A stretch of 64,000 bases of DNA from Azorinus chamasolen (Eukaryota; Mollusca; Bivalvia; Cardiida; Solecurtidae): the NCBI GenBank assembly GCA_963576725.1, contig OY755242.1:66120238-66184237 (forward strand), written 5' to 3'. Under the pieces are notes generated by a model that worked only from the letters and a program-made list of their open reading frames with translations, had not been told where the DNA came from and ran no database searches. Positions within the stretch are counted from its first letter, which is position 1, and each line of letters starts with the position of its first letter. Made by a program: the position numbers and the translations under genes. Shown here piece after piece: positions 1 to 11,175 of the stretch.

Positions 1-33
1 TTTTGGTGTTCGCATTAGAGGGGTTTTACTGTA
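1..33 (+). mobile_element. Right end of a P-family (TA-type) MITE, cut by the window edge
   Basis: Only the right terminus is present: CGCATTAGAGGGGTTTTACTG followed by TA at 32-33. The end matches the right ends of the complete P elements (for example 33,393-33,595). The next ~100 bases match the reverse complement of the sequence outside the P element at 14,138-14,339, so this is the same insertion seen in the other arm of the palindrome. Confidence 0.8.
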
Positions 34-79
34 ATTATATTCTAGATACTGCAGAACCGGATTATCGCGGGTACATATA

Positions 80-3000
80 AAAGTCAGGCCACTTTGCAGT
101 TTTCATTCGAATAACAAATTAGGTCCTAGTTCAATATCCGAATATATTCAAGACACTGTAGATCTAACTCATATGTAAATCAAATCATGTATATACAATC
201 CGGAGTCATTTGAATAACGAAATATGTCGTAGTTCTACCTCTGAATAACGAAATGGTCAAAGTAAGTTATTAATGTTCAATGATGATATTTTAGACACTG
301 TACACCCCAGTCATAGTGAAATCAAAGGTTAATATCTTAATTCCAGAGCCATTTTGCAGATATTTATTTGAATAACGAAATATTTCGCAGTTCGTTATTC
401 GAATAACGAAATATTTCGCAGTTCGTTATTCGAATAACGAAATGATACAAATTAATTATAAATTATCAGAGATAATATTTTAGACACCCCCGTCATAGTG
501 GAATCAATGATTTATATATTAAATACGGAGTCATTTCGCAGTTCGTTATTCGAATAACGAAATATTTCGCAGTTCAACCTCCGAATAACGAAATGGCCAA
601 ATTAAGTTTTAAATGGGTAAAGGTGATATTTTAAACCCCTTCATAGTGGAAGTAATGATTTATATATAATAAATACGGGACCATTTCGCATTTCGTTATT
701 CGAATAACGAAAGATTTCGCAGTTCAACCTCCGAATAACGAAATGGCCAAAACCAGTTATAAATGCGCAAAGATGATATTTTAGATACCCTAGACCCAAG
801 CCATAGTGGAATCAATAATTACTATATAAAATCTGGAGCCATTTCGCAGTTCGTTATTCGAATAACGAAATATTTCGCAGTTCAATCTCCGAATAACGAA
901 ATGGCCAAAAGCAGTTATAAATGCGCAAAGATGATATTTTAGATACCCTAGACGCAAGTCATAGTTGTATTAATGATTTCTATATAAAATCCAGAGCCAT
1001 TTCGCAGTTCGTTACTCGAAAAAACGAAATGTTTCGCAGGTTAACCTCCGAATAACGAAATGGCCAGAATAAGTTTTAAATGCGTAATAATGATATTTTA
1101 GACACACTAGACCGAGTCATAGTGGAATCAATGATTTCTATACAAACTCCGGAACCATTTCGCAGTTCGTTCTTCGAATAACGAAATATTTCACAGTTCA
1201 ACATCCGAATAACGAAATGGCCAAAACCAGGTATATATGCGCAAAGATGATATTTTAGATACCCTAGACCCAAGTCATAGTGGAATCAATGATTTCTATT
1301 TAAAATCCGAAGCCATTTCGCAGTTTGGTATTCGAATAACGAAATATTTCGCAGTTCAACATCCGAATAGCGAAATGGCCAAAACCAGTTATAAATGCGT
1401 AATGATGATATTTTAGATACCCTAGACCCAAATCATAGTGGAATCAAAGATTTCTATATAAAATCCGGAGCCATTTCGCAGTTCGTTATTCGAATAACGA
1501 AATATTTCGCAGTTCAACCTGCGAATAAAGAAATGGCCAAAATAAGTTTAAATGCGTAATAATGATACTTTAGACACACTAGACCCATGTCATAGTGGAA
1601 TCAATGATTTATATATAAAATCCAGAGCCATTTCGCAGTTCGTTATTCGAATAACGAAATATTTCGCAGTTCAACCTGCGAATAACGAAATGGCCAATAT
1701 AAGTTTTAAATGCGTAATAATGATATTTTAGACACACTAGACCCATGTCATAGTGGACTCTATGATTTCTATATACAATCCGGAGCCATTTCGCAGTTCG
1801 TTATTCGAATAGCGAAATATTTCGCAGTTTAACCTCCGAATAACGAAATGGACAAAACCAGCTATAAATGCGCAAAGATGATATTTTAGATACCCTAGAC
1901 CCAAGTCATAATGGAATCAATGATTTCTATATTAAATCCAGAGCCATTTCACAGTTTGTTATTCGAATAACGAAAGATTTCGCAGTTCAACCTCCGAATA
2001 ACGAAATGCCCAAACCAGTTATAAATGCGTAATGATGATATTTTAGATACCTAAACCCAAATCATAGTGGAATCAAAAAATTCTATATAAAACCCGGAGC
2101 CATTTTGCAGTTCGTTATTCGAAAAACGAAATATTTCGCAGTTCAACCTGCGAATAACGAAATGGCCAAAATAAGTTTTAAATGCGTAATAATGATATTT
2201 TAGACACACTAGATCCATGTCATAGTGGAATCAATGGTTTCTATATAAAATCCGGAGCTATTTCGCAGTTCGTTTTTCGAATAACGAAATATTTCGCAGT
2301 TCAACCTGCGAATACCGAAATGGCTAAAATAAGTTTTAAATGCGTAATAATGATACTTTAGACACACTAGACCCATGTCATAGTGGAATCAATGATTTAT
2401 ATATAAAATCCGGAGCCATTTCGCAGTTCGTTATTCGAATTACGAAATATTTCGCAGTTCAACCTCCGAATAACGAAATGGCCAAAACCAGTTATAAATC
2501 CGCAAAGATGATATTTTAGACACACTAGACCCATGTCATAGTTGAATTAATGATTTCTATATAAAATCCAGAGCCATTTCGCAGTTCGTTATTCGAATAA
2601 CGAAATATTTCGCAGTTCAGCCTGCGAATAACGAAATGGCCAAAATAAGTTTTAAATGCGTAATAATGATATTTTAGACACACTAGACCCATGTCATAGT
2701 GAAATCAATGATTTCTACATTTGTATATAAAATCCGGAGCCATTTCGCAGTTCGTTATTCGAATAACGAAATATTTCGCAGTTCAACCTCCGAATAACGA
2801 AATGGCCAAAACCAGCTATAAATGCGCAAAGATGATATTTTAGATACCCTAGACCCAAGCCATAGTGGAATCAATAATTACTATATAAAATCTGGAGCCA
2901 TTTCGCAGTTCGTTATTCGAATAACGAAATATTTCGCAGTTCAATCTCCGAATAACGAAATGGCCAAAAGCAGTTATAAATGCGCAAAGATGATATTTTA

Positions 3001-6000
3001 GATACCCTAGACGCAAGTCATAGTTGTATTAATGATTTCTATATAAAATCCAGAGCCATTTCGCAGTTCGTTACTCGAAAAAACGAAATGTTTCGCAGGT
3101 TAACCTCCGAATAACGAAATGGCCAGAATAAGTTTTAAATGCGTAATAATGATATTTTAGACACACTAGACCGAGTCATAGTGGAATCAATGATTTCTAT
3201 ACAAACTCCGGAACCATTTCGCAGTTCGTTCTTCGAATAACGAAATATTTCACAGTTCAACATCCGAATAACGAAATGGCCAAAACCAGGTATATATGCG
3301 CAAAGATGATATTTTAGATACCCTAGACCCAAGTCATAGTGGAATCAATGATTTCTATTTAAAATCCGAAGCCATTTCGCAGTTTGGTATTCGAATAACG
3401 AAATATTTCGCAGTTCAACATCCGAATAGCGAAATGGCCAAAACCAGTTATAAATGCGTAATGATGATATTTTAGATACCCTAGACCCAAATCATAGTGG
3501 AATCAAAGATTTCTATATAAAATCCGGAGCCATTTCGCAGTTCGTTATTCGAATAACGAAATATTTCGCAGTTCAACCTGCGAATAAAGAAATGGCCAAA
3601 ATAAGTTTAAATGCGTAATAATGATACTTTAGACACACTAGACCCATGTCATAGTGGAATCAATGATTTATATATAAAATCCAGAGCCATTTCGCAGTTC
3701 GTTATTCGAATAACGAAATATTTCGCAGTTCAACCTGCGAATAACGAAATGGCCAATATAAGTTTTAAATGCGTAATAATGATATTTTAGACACACTAGA
3801 CCCATGTCATAGTGGACTCTATGATTTCTATATACAATCCGGAGCCATTTCGCAGTTCGTTATTCGAATAGCGAAATATTTCGCAGTTTAACCTCCGAAT
3901 AACGAAATGGACAAAACCAGCTATAAATGCGCAAAGATGATATTTTAGATACCCTAGACCCAAGTCATAATGGAATCAATGATTTCTATATTAAATCCAG
4001 AGCCATTTCACAGTTTGTTATTCGAATAACGAAAGATTTCGCAGTTCAACCTCCGAATAACGAAATGCCCAAACCAGTTATAAATGCGTAATGATGATAT
4101 TTTAGATACCTCAACCCAAATCATAGTGGAATCAAAAAATTCTATATAAAACCCGGAGCCATTTTGCAGTTCGTTATTCGAAAAACGAAATATTTCGCAG
4201 TTCAACCTGCGAATAACGAAATGGCCAAAATAAGTTTTAAATGCGTAATAATGATATTTTAGACACACTAGATCCATGTCATAGTGGAATCAATGGTTTC
4301 TATATAAAATCCGGAGCTATTTCGCAGTTCGTTTTTCGAATAACGAAATATTTCGCAGTTCAACCTGCGAATACCGAAATGGCTAAAATAAGTTTTAAAT
4401 GCGTAATAATGATACTTTAGACACACTAGACCCATGTCATAGTGGAATCAATGATTTATATATAAAATCCGGAGCCATTTCGCAGTTCGTTATTCGAATT
4501 ACGAAATATTTCGCAGTTCAACCTCCGAATAACGAAATGGCCAAAACCAGTTATAAATCCGCAAAGATGATATTTTAGACACACTAGACCCATGTCATAG
4601 TTGAATTAATGATTTCTATATAAAATCCAGAGCCATTTCGCAGTTCGTTATTCGAATAACGAAATATTTCGCAGTTCAGCCTGCGAATAACGAAATGGCC
4701 AAAATAAGTTTTAAATGCGTAATAATGATATTTTAGACACACTAGACCCATGTCATAGTGAAATCAATGATTTCTACATTTGTATATAAAATCCGGAGCC
4801 ATTTCGCAGTTCGTTATTCGAATAACGAAATATTTCGCAGTTCAACCTCCGAATAACGAAATGGCCAAAACCAGCTATAAATGCGCAAAGATGATATTTT
4901 AGATACCCTAGACCCAAATCATAGTGGAATCAAAGATTTCTATATAAAATCCGGAGCCATTTCGCAGTTCGTTATTCGAATATCGAAATATTTCGCAGTT
5001 CAACCTGCGAATAACGAAATGGCCAAAATAAGTTTTAAATGCGTAATAATGATATTTTAGACACACTAGACCCATGTCATAGTGGAATCAATGATTTCTA
5101 TATAAAATCCAGAGCCATTTCGCAGTTCGTTATTCGAATAACGAAATATTTCGCAGTTCAACCTCCGAATAACGAAATGGCCAAAATAAGTTTTAAATGC
5201 GTAATAATGATATTTTAGACACACTAGACCCATGTCATAGTGGAATCAATGATTTCTATATAAAATCCGGAGCCATTTCGCAGTTCGTTATTCGAATAAC
5301 GAAATATTTCGCAGTTCAACCTCCGAATAACGAAATGGCCAAAACCAGCTATAAATGCGCAAAGATGATATTTTAGATACCTTAGACCCAAATCATAGTG
5401 GAATCAATGATTTCTATATAAAATCCGGAGCCATTTCGCAGTTCGTTATTCGAATAACGAAATAGTTCGCAGTTCAACCTGCGAATAACGAAATGGCCAA
5501 AAACCAGTTATAAATGCGTAATGATGATATTTTAGATACCTTAAACCCAAATCATAGAGGAATCAAAGATTTCTATATAAAATCCAGAGCCATTTCGCAG
5601 TTCGTTATTCGAATAACGAAATATTTCGCAGTTCAACCTCCGAATAACGAAATGGCCAAAATAAGTTTTAAATGCGTAATAATGATATTTTAGACACACT
5701 AGACCCATGTCATAGTGGAATCAATGATTTCTATATAAAATCCGGAGCCATTTCGCAGTTCGTTATTCGAATAACGAAATATTTCGCAGTTCAACCTCCG
5801 AATAACGAAATGGCCAAAATAAGTTTTAAATGCGTAATAATGATATTTTAGACACACTAGACCCATGCCATAGTGGAATCAATGATTTATATATAAAATC
5901 CGGAGCCATTTCGCAGAACCAATGAATTCTATATTAAATCTGGTGCCATTTCGCATTTCGTTATTCGAATAACGAAATATTTCGCAGTTCGTTATTCGAA

Positions 6001-6360
6001 TAACGAAATTATCAAAATAAACTATAAATGAGCAGAGATAATATGCTAGACACTATAGACCCTAGTCATAGTGAACTCAATGATTTACATATTAAATCCT
6101 GCCATTTGGCAGTTCGTTTTTCGAATAACGAAATATTACGTAGTTCAACCTCCGGATAACAAAATGGCAATAAAAGTTATAATTGCGCAATGATGATATT
6201 TCACACACACTGGATGTATCTCATAGTTGAATCAATGATTAATATATTAAATATGGAGCCATTTTGGATTTTATTATTCAGTTAACTATATACATCGCAG
6301 TTCAAAGTCCGAATTATCAATAACGAAATGGTCCAAATATGCTATATATTCGCGAGCATA
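80..6360 (-). repeat. ~158-bp satellite array, left arm (about 39 monomers)
   Basis: The box CGAATAACGAAATGGCC recurs at about 581, 731, 889, 1048, 1205 and 1363, giving a ~158-bp period that continues to ~6,350. Each monomer holds the perfect 20-bp palindrome TTCGTTATTCGAATAACGAA, a TTTCGCAGTTC spacer and a TAGAC/TAGATACCCTAGACCC tract. Two monomer classes alternate irregularly: one reads CCAGTTATAAATGCGCAAAG, the other AAGTTTTAAATGCGTAATAA. Monomers at both array edges (80-600, 5,917-6,360) are much more diverged than the middle, as expected for an array homogenised from its centre. At ~5,917 a monomer is cut short. Reading frames here are repeat translations, not genes. Confidence 0.97.
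758..4917 (-). repeat. 2,059-bp higher-order tandem duplication inside the satellite
   Basis: Sequence from ~758 onward repeats at +2,059 (about 13 monomers) until 2,858/4,917. Unique quirks recur exactly, such as the CTACATTTGTATATAA insertion at ~2,715 and ~4,774 and the GAAAAAACGAAATG variant at ~1,018 and ~3,077. I found one substitution, A at 2,053 versus C at 4,112. The match ends abruptly at 2,859/4,918. This is either a very recent unequal exchange or an assembly duplication. Confidence 0.93.
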
Positions 6361-6419
6361 GGCGTTGAACGTGCCTAAATGCTATGGAGGGGTCGGTCAA
6401 TCGAGTGGCAAATATACCG

Positions 6420-6641
6420 TTAACCCTTTCTTCATATGAACGCCTTTTCATGCATTTGCAAACAGAATAGACCCAGATCAGACAGCCCCTATGATCAGGG
6501 TCTGCTCTTTTAGATTTTTACATGATATAGATCTGAAACTATAGTTTTTCTCACAGAAAAACATTTTTTTGTAAAGTTCAGTAAATAAATATTCATGATA
6601 TCATTATTTCTTACATGAATATTGAATAGCGGAAGGGTTAA
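6420..6641. mobile_element. T-family MITE (TTAA-type)
   Basis: TTAA at 6,420-6,423 and 6,638-6,641 flank ends CCCTTTCTTCATATG and GGAAGGG. The centre is a hairpin, CAGATCAGACAGCCCCTATG with GATCAGGGTCTGCTCT. The right half has the family's ATTCATGATATCATTATTTC tract. The piggyBac-like class is inferred from the TTAA target and CCC/GGG ends. Confidence 0.85.
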
Positions 6642-7182
6642 ACAAGTTTGCCGAAATTGACTGCCGGTGTCGGCAACCGAAATTGTCTTTATGAAAATGG
6701 GAAATATAGTGCATATAGGTACATACTCGAAGAGATCTTTCGCCTTATGTCGAATATTACGACGTAAAGTAACAAGTGTATGAAGCGGGTTTTATGTATC
6801 ATTTATTTAAAGTTCTGTATTTCCATTTATTTTACATTTTGACACTGATGGTTCGCAGTCCCATATTCTATAAAATAGCCTTATACTCCTATTTACAACT
6901 ATCAAGTGTTCTGATTTAAACATAAATTTATGGTTAAAATATTATTACATTGCAAATTAGACGTATAAGAGTACCGCGAATTTATTCTGGCATTCGAATA
7001 TCGCGGTAGCGCGTGCAGCCATGTTTGAATGGGTAATGTTTTTTCTTCTTCTTTTTTTCAAATGGGCATGGACTTACTAATTTACTGGGACAACAATTCT
7101 GTTCCTAGTCCGCAATCTTTCGTTTGCATTGTTCACCAGAAACCGTGGTTGCAAAGTTCAGAATCGCATGGATCATTATTCA
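6642..7182. other. Spacer without recognisable feature
   Basis: AT-rich sequence between two T-family MITEs inside the palindrome spacer. I see no open frame with codon structure, no tandem repeat and no hairpin of note. Confidence 0.6.
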
Positions 7183-7244
7183 TTAACCCTTTACCTGATA
7201 GGGATGCTATTGACGCCTTTGCAAATAATGGTAGACGTATATGA
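7029..7244 (+). other. 71-codon open frame, probably fortuitous
   Basis: The frame opens in unannotated sequence and runs across the TTAA at 7,183 into the T-family MITE, so its 3' part is transposon. I do not recognise the protein, and there is no clear splice or promoter context. Treated as a chance frame. Confidence 0.3.
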
Positions 7245-7426
7245 GACGCTTTTTGTAGTAGTCGTCTGATCAGGATATGTTCTCTTTGCTAATGAGTAAT
7301 ATCGATCCGGTTCTACAGTTTCTGCTATAACCAAATTTGGTATATGCATAGGCCAGAAATAAATATCTAATTAATATTCACGATGTTAAACATTATTTCA
7401 TGAATATCCATCAGATAAAGCCTTAA
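7183..7426. mobile_element. T-family MITE (TTAA-type), diverged
   Basis: TTAA at 7,183-7,186 and 7,423-7,426. The left end CCCTTTACCTGATAGG is conserved; the right end is worn (CAGATAAAGCC). The internal GTAGACGTATATGAGACGC / GTCGTCTGATCAGG pair is an eroded family hairpin. Confidence 0.75.
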
Positions 7427-7599
7427 TTTTGGTAGTAAGACTACTGGCATTAATTTGAAACTGTCATATTTTTCTACAAAATCGAGAAACGCCGAAAGAA
7501 TTTGCTATCTCATCAAGATTTGATCTAGTGCGACCGCTCCTTTGATGACGGCGAAGTTAACCGTCATGTCCTTCATTGTGTAGAAAACATGAACGCTGC

Positions 7600-7797
7600 G
7601 GATTTTACCCTTTCTGCGCAAGGGTGACTCGTAGGGCTTGCTGTATTGTGAAAATATGTGGTCACCTTGGCAAAAAGTTTAGATCCTGGTGAGATGTCGA
7701 ATAGCTTGATATGTATCTAGATTCAAACTGTTTGACCTCAATTATGACTTGAGAAACATCGACGATAACTAGTTGGCTCCTAAAGGGTAGATGTCTC
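7600..7797. mobile_element. Decayed T-family-like fragment
   Basis: TTTAGATCCTGGTGAGATGTCG and ATTCAAACTGTTTGACCTC near 7,677-7,740 match the internal arms of the TCGCTGCC subgroup (compare 41,800-42,013). Ends resemble ACCCTTTC and TAAAGGGT but no clean TTAA pair remains. Confidence 0.5.
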
Positions 7798-7851
7798 TTT
7801 TTTTACACACCCCGTCATACATATTTATACGTAAAAACACTTCTGACGTAT

Positions 7852-8077
7852 ATAACTCTTTCACCGTCATCCATGATGACCTGTGAAACAGTTCGGATCA
7901 ACGTCGCCCAGTAACTCGACGTCTACTCAGGATCCAAACTGTTTGACACTGAGTATAATTTTGTAAAAAAATGAAAATAACCCACATTATAACACCTGTA
8001 GCAGACAATTATCTACGCAGATCAATTCTGAAAGTGGGAGATCCTTCGAAAGTTTATGTTGGCACCGAAAGGGTTAA
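7852..8077. mobile_element. T-family MITE, TCGCTGCC/CACCG subgroup
   Basis: Left edge ATAACTCTTTCACCGTCATC has a mutated TTAA; the right edge GGCACCGAAAGGG-TTAA is intact. The middle keeps the GGATCCAAACTGTTTGACAC arm and a CGTCTACTCAGG apex side. The 103-codon frame beginning at 7,971 covers its right half and the sequence beyond, so it is a shadow. Confidence 0.8.
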
Positions 8078-8539
8078 GCATGGTCCATGTTTGCATTTTT
8101 CCACCTATGTTGCGATAAATTTATTAGACCAACAATCACCGTCGGATGCAACGTTTAAAGGCAATTGCTATGGCAGACCATTGCCACTTGCCATTATGAA
8201 GGTAATGTCAATAATTCGATTTTGTTTCTTCGAGGATTTACAGAAAATAAGCAAAGTCTTTTATCTAGTACATGAATTTTAGTTTACCCTTTTACATTGG
8301 ACAACCTTCATTTAGTTTGAGGTGTAGATGGAATCAGCTAACATTTGATGAGGAATGAAACCTCAATAATCAAAATTGGCATGAATGTCTTATGAACTTT
8401 ACCAGACAATACTAATAGGTATTGACTTTTTAAATTCTCAGAGATTTTTTTCCAACAAAAACTTTCTTTAGACTTTGGGGGAGCTATTTGTGGTATGTAG
8501 AAAAGAAAGTGGTCTAAATAATACTTTTCTGCTCCCCTA
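8078..8539. other. Spacer without recognisable feature
   Basis: AT-rich, no repeat unit or hairpin recognised. It lies between a T element and the 200-bp tandem pair. Confidence 0.55.
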
Positions 8540-8960
8540 AGGGCCCAGTCCTACTAGGCCTTACGACCCCTTAAGACCTGTTTACGATTGCTACCGACCT
8601 CTGGTCGCCGATATTCGTACGAAAGTCACTGATAATCGCCCGTGGTCTTCAGTAATCGTTGGTAATCGTTTACAATCGTGCGACCAATTTCAGTCGCATT
8701 TCAGTCGTAGAGTGGTCGTTGACCATGTTGACCAACCTCAGGACCCAGTTCCACTAGGCCGACGACCGCTTATGCCCTGTTTACTATTTCTAGCGACTTC
8801 TTGTCGCCGATATTCGTACGAATGTCGCACGACAAGTCGCTGACAATCGCGGGTAGTCTTCAGTAATCGCTGGTAATCGTTTCTTGTCGTGCGACCGATT
8901 TCAGTCGCAGAGAGGTTGTTGATCATGCACAACAACCTCCTTACGATCGAACTGGTCGCC
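8540..8960 (+). repeat. Two tandem copies of a ~200-bp TCG-rich unit
   Basis: GGGCCCAGTCCTACTAGGCC at ~8,540 and GGACCCAGTTCCACTAGGCC at ~8,741 start two direct copies. Both then read ...TTCTAGCGAC.../GTCGCCGATATTCGTACGAA, TCTTCAGTAATCG, TGGTAATCGTTT and TTTCAGTCGCA. The units are rich in CGAC/GTCG words and end in opposed GTTGACCATGTTGACCAACC / GTTGATCATGCACAACAACC inverted repeats. Family not recognised; probably a DNA-transposon derivative. Confidence 0.75.
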
Positions 8961-9132
8961 GGTATTCTTTAAGATGTAACATTACAGAGTTCAGGTAATC
9001 GTGCAATCGTCGTACGAAGGTCTCCAATAATATGTAACTGGTCGCAAGCGCTAGTGGAACTGTAGCCTAAGTAATTCACCGATGATGATTCTCTATTAAA
9101 GAAAAATATATTATTAAACGAATAATCATTTA

Positions 9133-9466
9133 AGCCCTGGTCACAACCCGCGGTACTTGCAGGTGCGCGTGGTCTACTTGCAACACGTGGGCATATTTTG
9201 GGGATTCGTACGTGGTGAGTACCGCCTCTGTGTGGGTTTGGGGGCACGCAGACACGTCGTAGAGCTTTTAGTGCATGCATGAGGAACGTTTCATGCGTTC
9301 AGGCTGCATTCGGGCTACGGATAATCCCAAGTACGGGTGACCCATGTACCTTCTACAGCCAATCAGCGCACAACGCACTGGTTCTAGCACATAGAACGCA
9401 CGTGGACCGTACCGAATAAGCACGAGCTCCGCAGTTACAGCGCACGTTGTGCGTACTGATTTCTGC
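9133..9466. repeat. GC-rich segment with CCTGGTCACAACCCGCGG start
   Basis: It is markedly richer in G+C than its surroundings, with many GTACGTG/GCGCACG words. The start AGCCCTGGTCACAACCCGCG resembles AGGCCCGGTCACAACACAC at ~10,162 in the same orientation, so the two GC-rich segments may be relics of one element family. No clean terminal inverted repeat seen. Confidence 0.45.
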
Positions 9467-9470
9467 AGTA

Positions 9471-9673
9471 CAGTACAACCTCTCTATTACGACCACATAA
9501 AAGAATGCTGATTGATTGTATCAAAGACAGGTGACAGCTAAAACAAAATGCAAGTAAAACAGGAAGCCCCTGAAGAGTTTTCTGCTTTACTTTCACCTTG
9601 CTTTAAGCAACCACCTGACTTAAAAACAAAATAATCAACATAATATAGTGGTCGTAATAGAGTGGCTTTACTG
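9471..9673. mobile_element. P-family MITE (TA-type)
   Basis: TA at 9,469-9,470 and 9,674-9,675 flank CAGTACAACCTCTCTATTACG and its inverted partner TAATAGAGTGGCTTTACTG. The inner arms are degenerate (AAAACAGGAAGCCCCTGAAG, TTGCTTTAAGCAACCACCTG). The 74-codon minus-strand frame over it is a shadow. Confidence 0.88.
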
Positions 9674-9779
9674 TATATATAAAAGCCGAACCCACGGATG
9701 AGTTCTAACATTTCGTCTCCAAGATGCCTAATAAGGGGACACAGAAGAAGGGTCAGCTGCATCTGCAGCTAAAAAGGCA

Positions 9780-10062
9780 GCGGATTTATGCTCGACCCAA
9801 ACATAAACTTCCATAATTTAAAAAAAACCAGGACCCATAACGAAGTCAATGTTAATCAAAATTCGTTAAATGAGAATACCCAGGTGCACACGTGCGTACC
9901 CTGAAAATATATTCATGAAGTTTCATGTCTGTAAGACAAGTGTTTTAAGAGTTATACACTATATATACAAAAAATCGGAACGGACCTACGTACGTACGTA
10001 CAAACTGACGGACGGACAACGGCAAATTTATCCCCTTGACACGTATAAGTAGAGGGGCATAA
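9780..10062 (+). mobile_element. Helitron-like (pearl-like) short element, single core unit
   Basis: A ~180-bp unit (GAATACCCAGGTGCACACG ... AATATTCATGAAGTTTCATG ... GACAAGTGTTTTAAGAG) is followed by a short GTAC/GACG microsatellite (TACGTACGTACGTAC, GACGGACGGACAACGG). It closes with a hairpin, ATCCCCTTG...GTAGAGGGGCATAA. Core unit, microsatellite and 3' hairpin are the layout of pearl-like nonautonomous Helitrons in bivalves; family assignment is from memory of that layout. Confidence 0.6.
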
Positions 10063-10159
10063 AAAGTAGCCAAAGAACACTGCATATTAAGTATTGTAAC
10101 AGATGTCAGTTTAAAAATGCCGCATGAAAATGGAAAATATGAATCCAGATGGGGTGGGG

Positions 10160-10500
10160 GCTAAAGGCCCGGTCACAACACACTATGCGTTTTTAAGTCC
10201 GTGCGTATTTTTGGGGTGGCCACGGCCGCGACGTTTTTCTGTAAACGTTGAGAGGGAGTTGCAAGAGGAGGGAGGGAGTACGTCAAAGCACGTTACTCCC
10301 ACTGTTGCGCAAAGTGTAAGGTACGTGGTCCGCACCCCACACCTGACCGTCAGCGGTTGCGTGCATCGAACGATGAACATGTGGTACATGTAAGTGTGTT
10401 GTATGTGCTAACAAACAACATGCTTACAACATACCGTCTCCGTGCGATTTTCTAATTATCGTACGGAGGCCGTACTTACACCTGCTGCTCACATACGGTG
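10160..10500. repeat. Second GC-rich segment with GGCCCGGTCACAAC start
   Basis: Starts AGGCCCGGTCACAACACAC and is G+C-rich (CACGGCCGCGACG, GAGGAGGGAGGGAG). Opposed AACGTTACTCCC/GGGAGTACG-like words occur. Short overlapping frames on both strands here show no recognisable motif. Possibly the terminus of a larger element that also contains the candidate exon at 10,508-10,730. Confidence 0.4.
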
Positions 10501-10507
10501 TCCTTAC

Positions 10508-10730
10508 TCGCTCGCATATTGTAAGTGCGTGCAAGTGCGATGAACGTGAGCTTTTCCGCCCGATGTCTGGGTGGTATATATAGGACGACTTTCCGAGGTT
10601 CTTCTCTCGGAGAAGTCCCAGCAGCACTTTCCTTATAATCAGACTCTTTGTCGTCACTATCTGAGTCTTCTTCGGTCCTTCTCTCGTCTTCTTCTCTGGC
10701 TCTATCAACTTTCAATGCCCGTTTACGTCT
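10508..10730 (-). CDS. Candidate internal exon: charged, acidic/basic low-complexity protein segment
   Basis: On the minus strand an uninterrupted frame starts after a good acceptor (CACCTGCTTTTAG, AG at 10,732-10,731) with RRKRALKVDRAREEDERR, continues through an acidic run EEDSDSDDKESDYKES and PREEPRK, and reaches a good donor (GCGA/GTAAGG, GT at 10,507-10,506). Without the donor the frame stops at 10,476. The composition is that of a nuclear disordered linker, not of a repeat, and codon use is varied. I recognise no domain. It lies next to a GC-rich segment with a GGCCCGGTCACAAC end, so it could be the accessory protein of a DNA transposon (MADF/Myb-type proteins often have such tails) or a captured host exon. 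No partner exons were found. Confidence 0.3.
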
Positions 10731-10965
10731 CTAAAAGCAGGTGGCCTACAGTCCTCCATCCTCATGATTATAGTATTCAGGGTGTGTACTTGTGCATCGG
10801 ATTATTTTTGTTTTACCACAATTAGGGGCGATTTCGAAGTTTGAACTGCAAACTAGTTCGTTATTTAGATGGCGAACTGCGAAATATGTCCTTATTTGAA
10901 CAACGAACTGTGAAATGGCTCAGGATTGGGTTCTAGTATGTCTAAAATATCATCATTGCGCATTT

Positions 10966-11175
10966 CCAGAGCTACAGATAAAGGTGCGTACCCCATTACT
11001 TAAATCGCCATTCTCCACCAAATCCTATACTTTGATCACTCTTTAGAAATCTCTTCGAGAAGATTCTAAAGAGTGGACATAATAAGGTTTGGTGGAGAAA
11101 AATGGCAGCTATTGTTGAAAATATTTAAATTTACTCATCTTTTTTTTACATCTGCATCACCAACTTTTTTTGGTC
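10966..11175 (+). mobile_element. H-family hairpin MITE inserted in the satellite
   Basis: Starts CCAGAGCTACAGATAAAGG and contains the opposed arms TTCTCCACCAAATCCTATAC / TTTGGTGGAGAAAAATGGC around CTCTTTAGAAATCTCTTCGA. Comparable copies are at 61,137 and 61,447. It separates one worn satellite monomer (10,825-10,965) from the main array. Confidence 0.8.

Noticed and set aside
1076..3332. Two identical 65-codon frames (1,076-1,273 and 3,135-3,332) and similar frames at 4,008 and 13,654
   Set aside because: They are translations of satellite monomers; identity comes from the 2,059-bp duplication.
80..6360. CRISPR-like regular repeats
   Set aside because: The spacing elements are themselves repeated, the period is 158 bp and the setting is eukaryotic, so this is a satellite.
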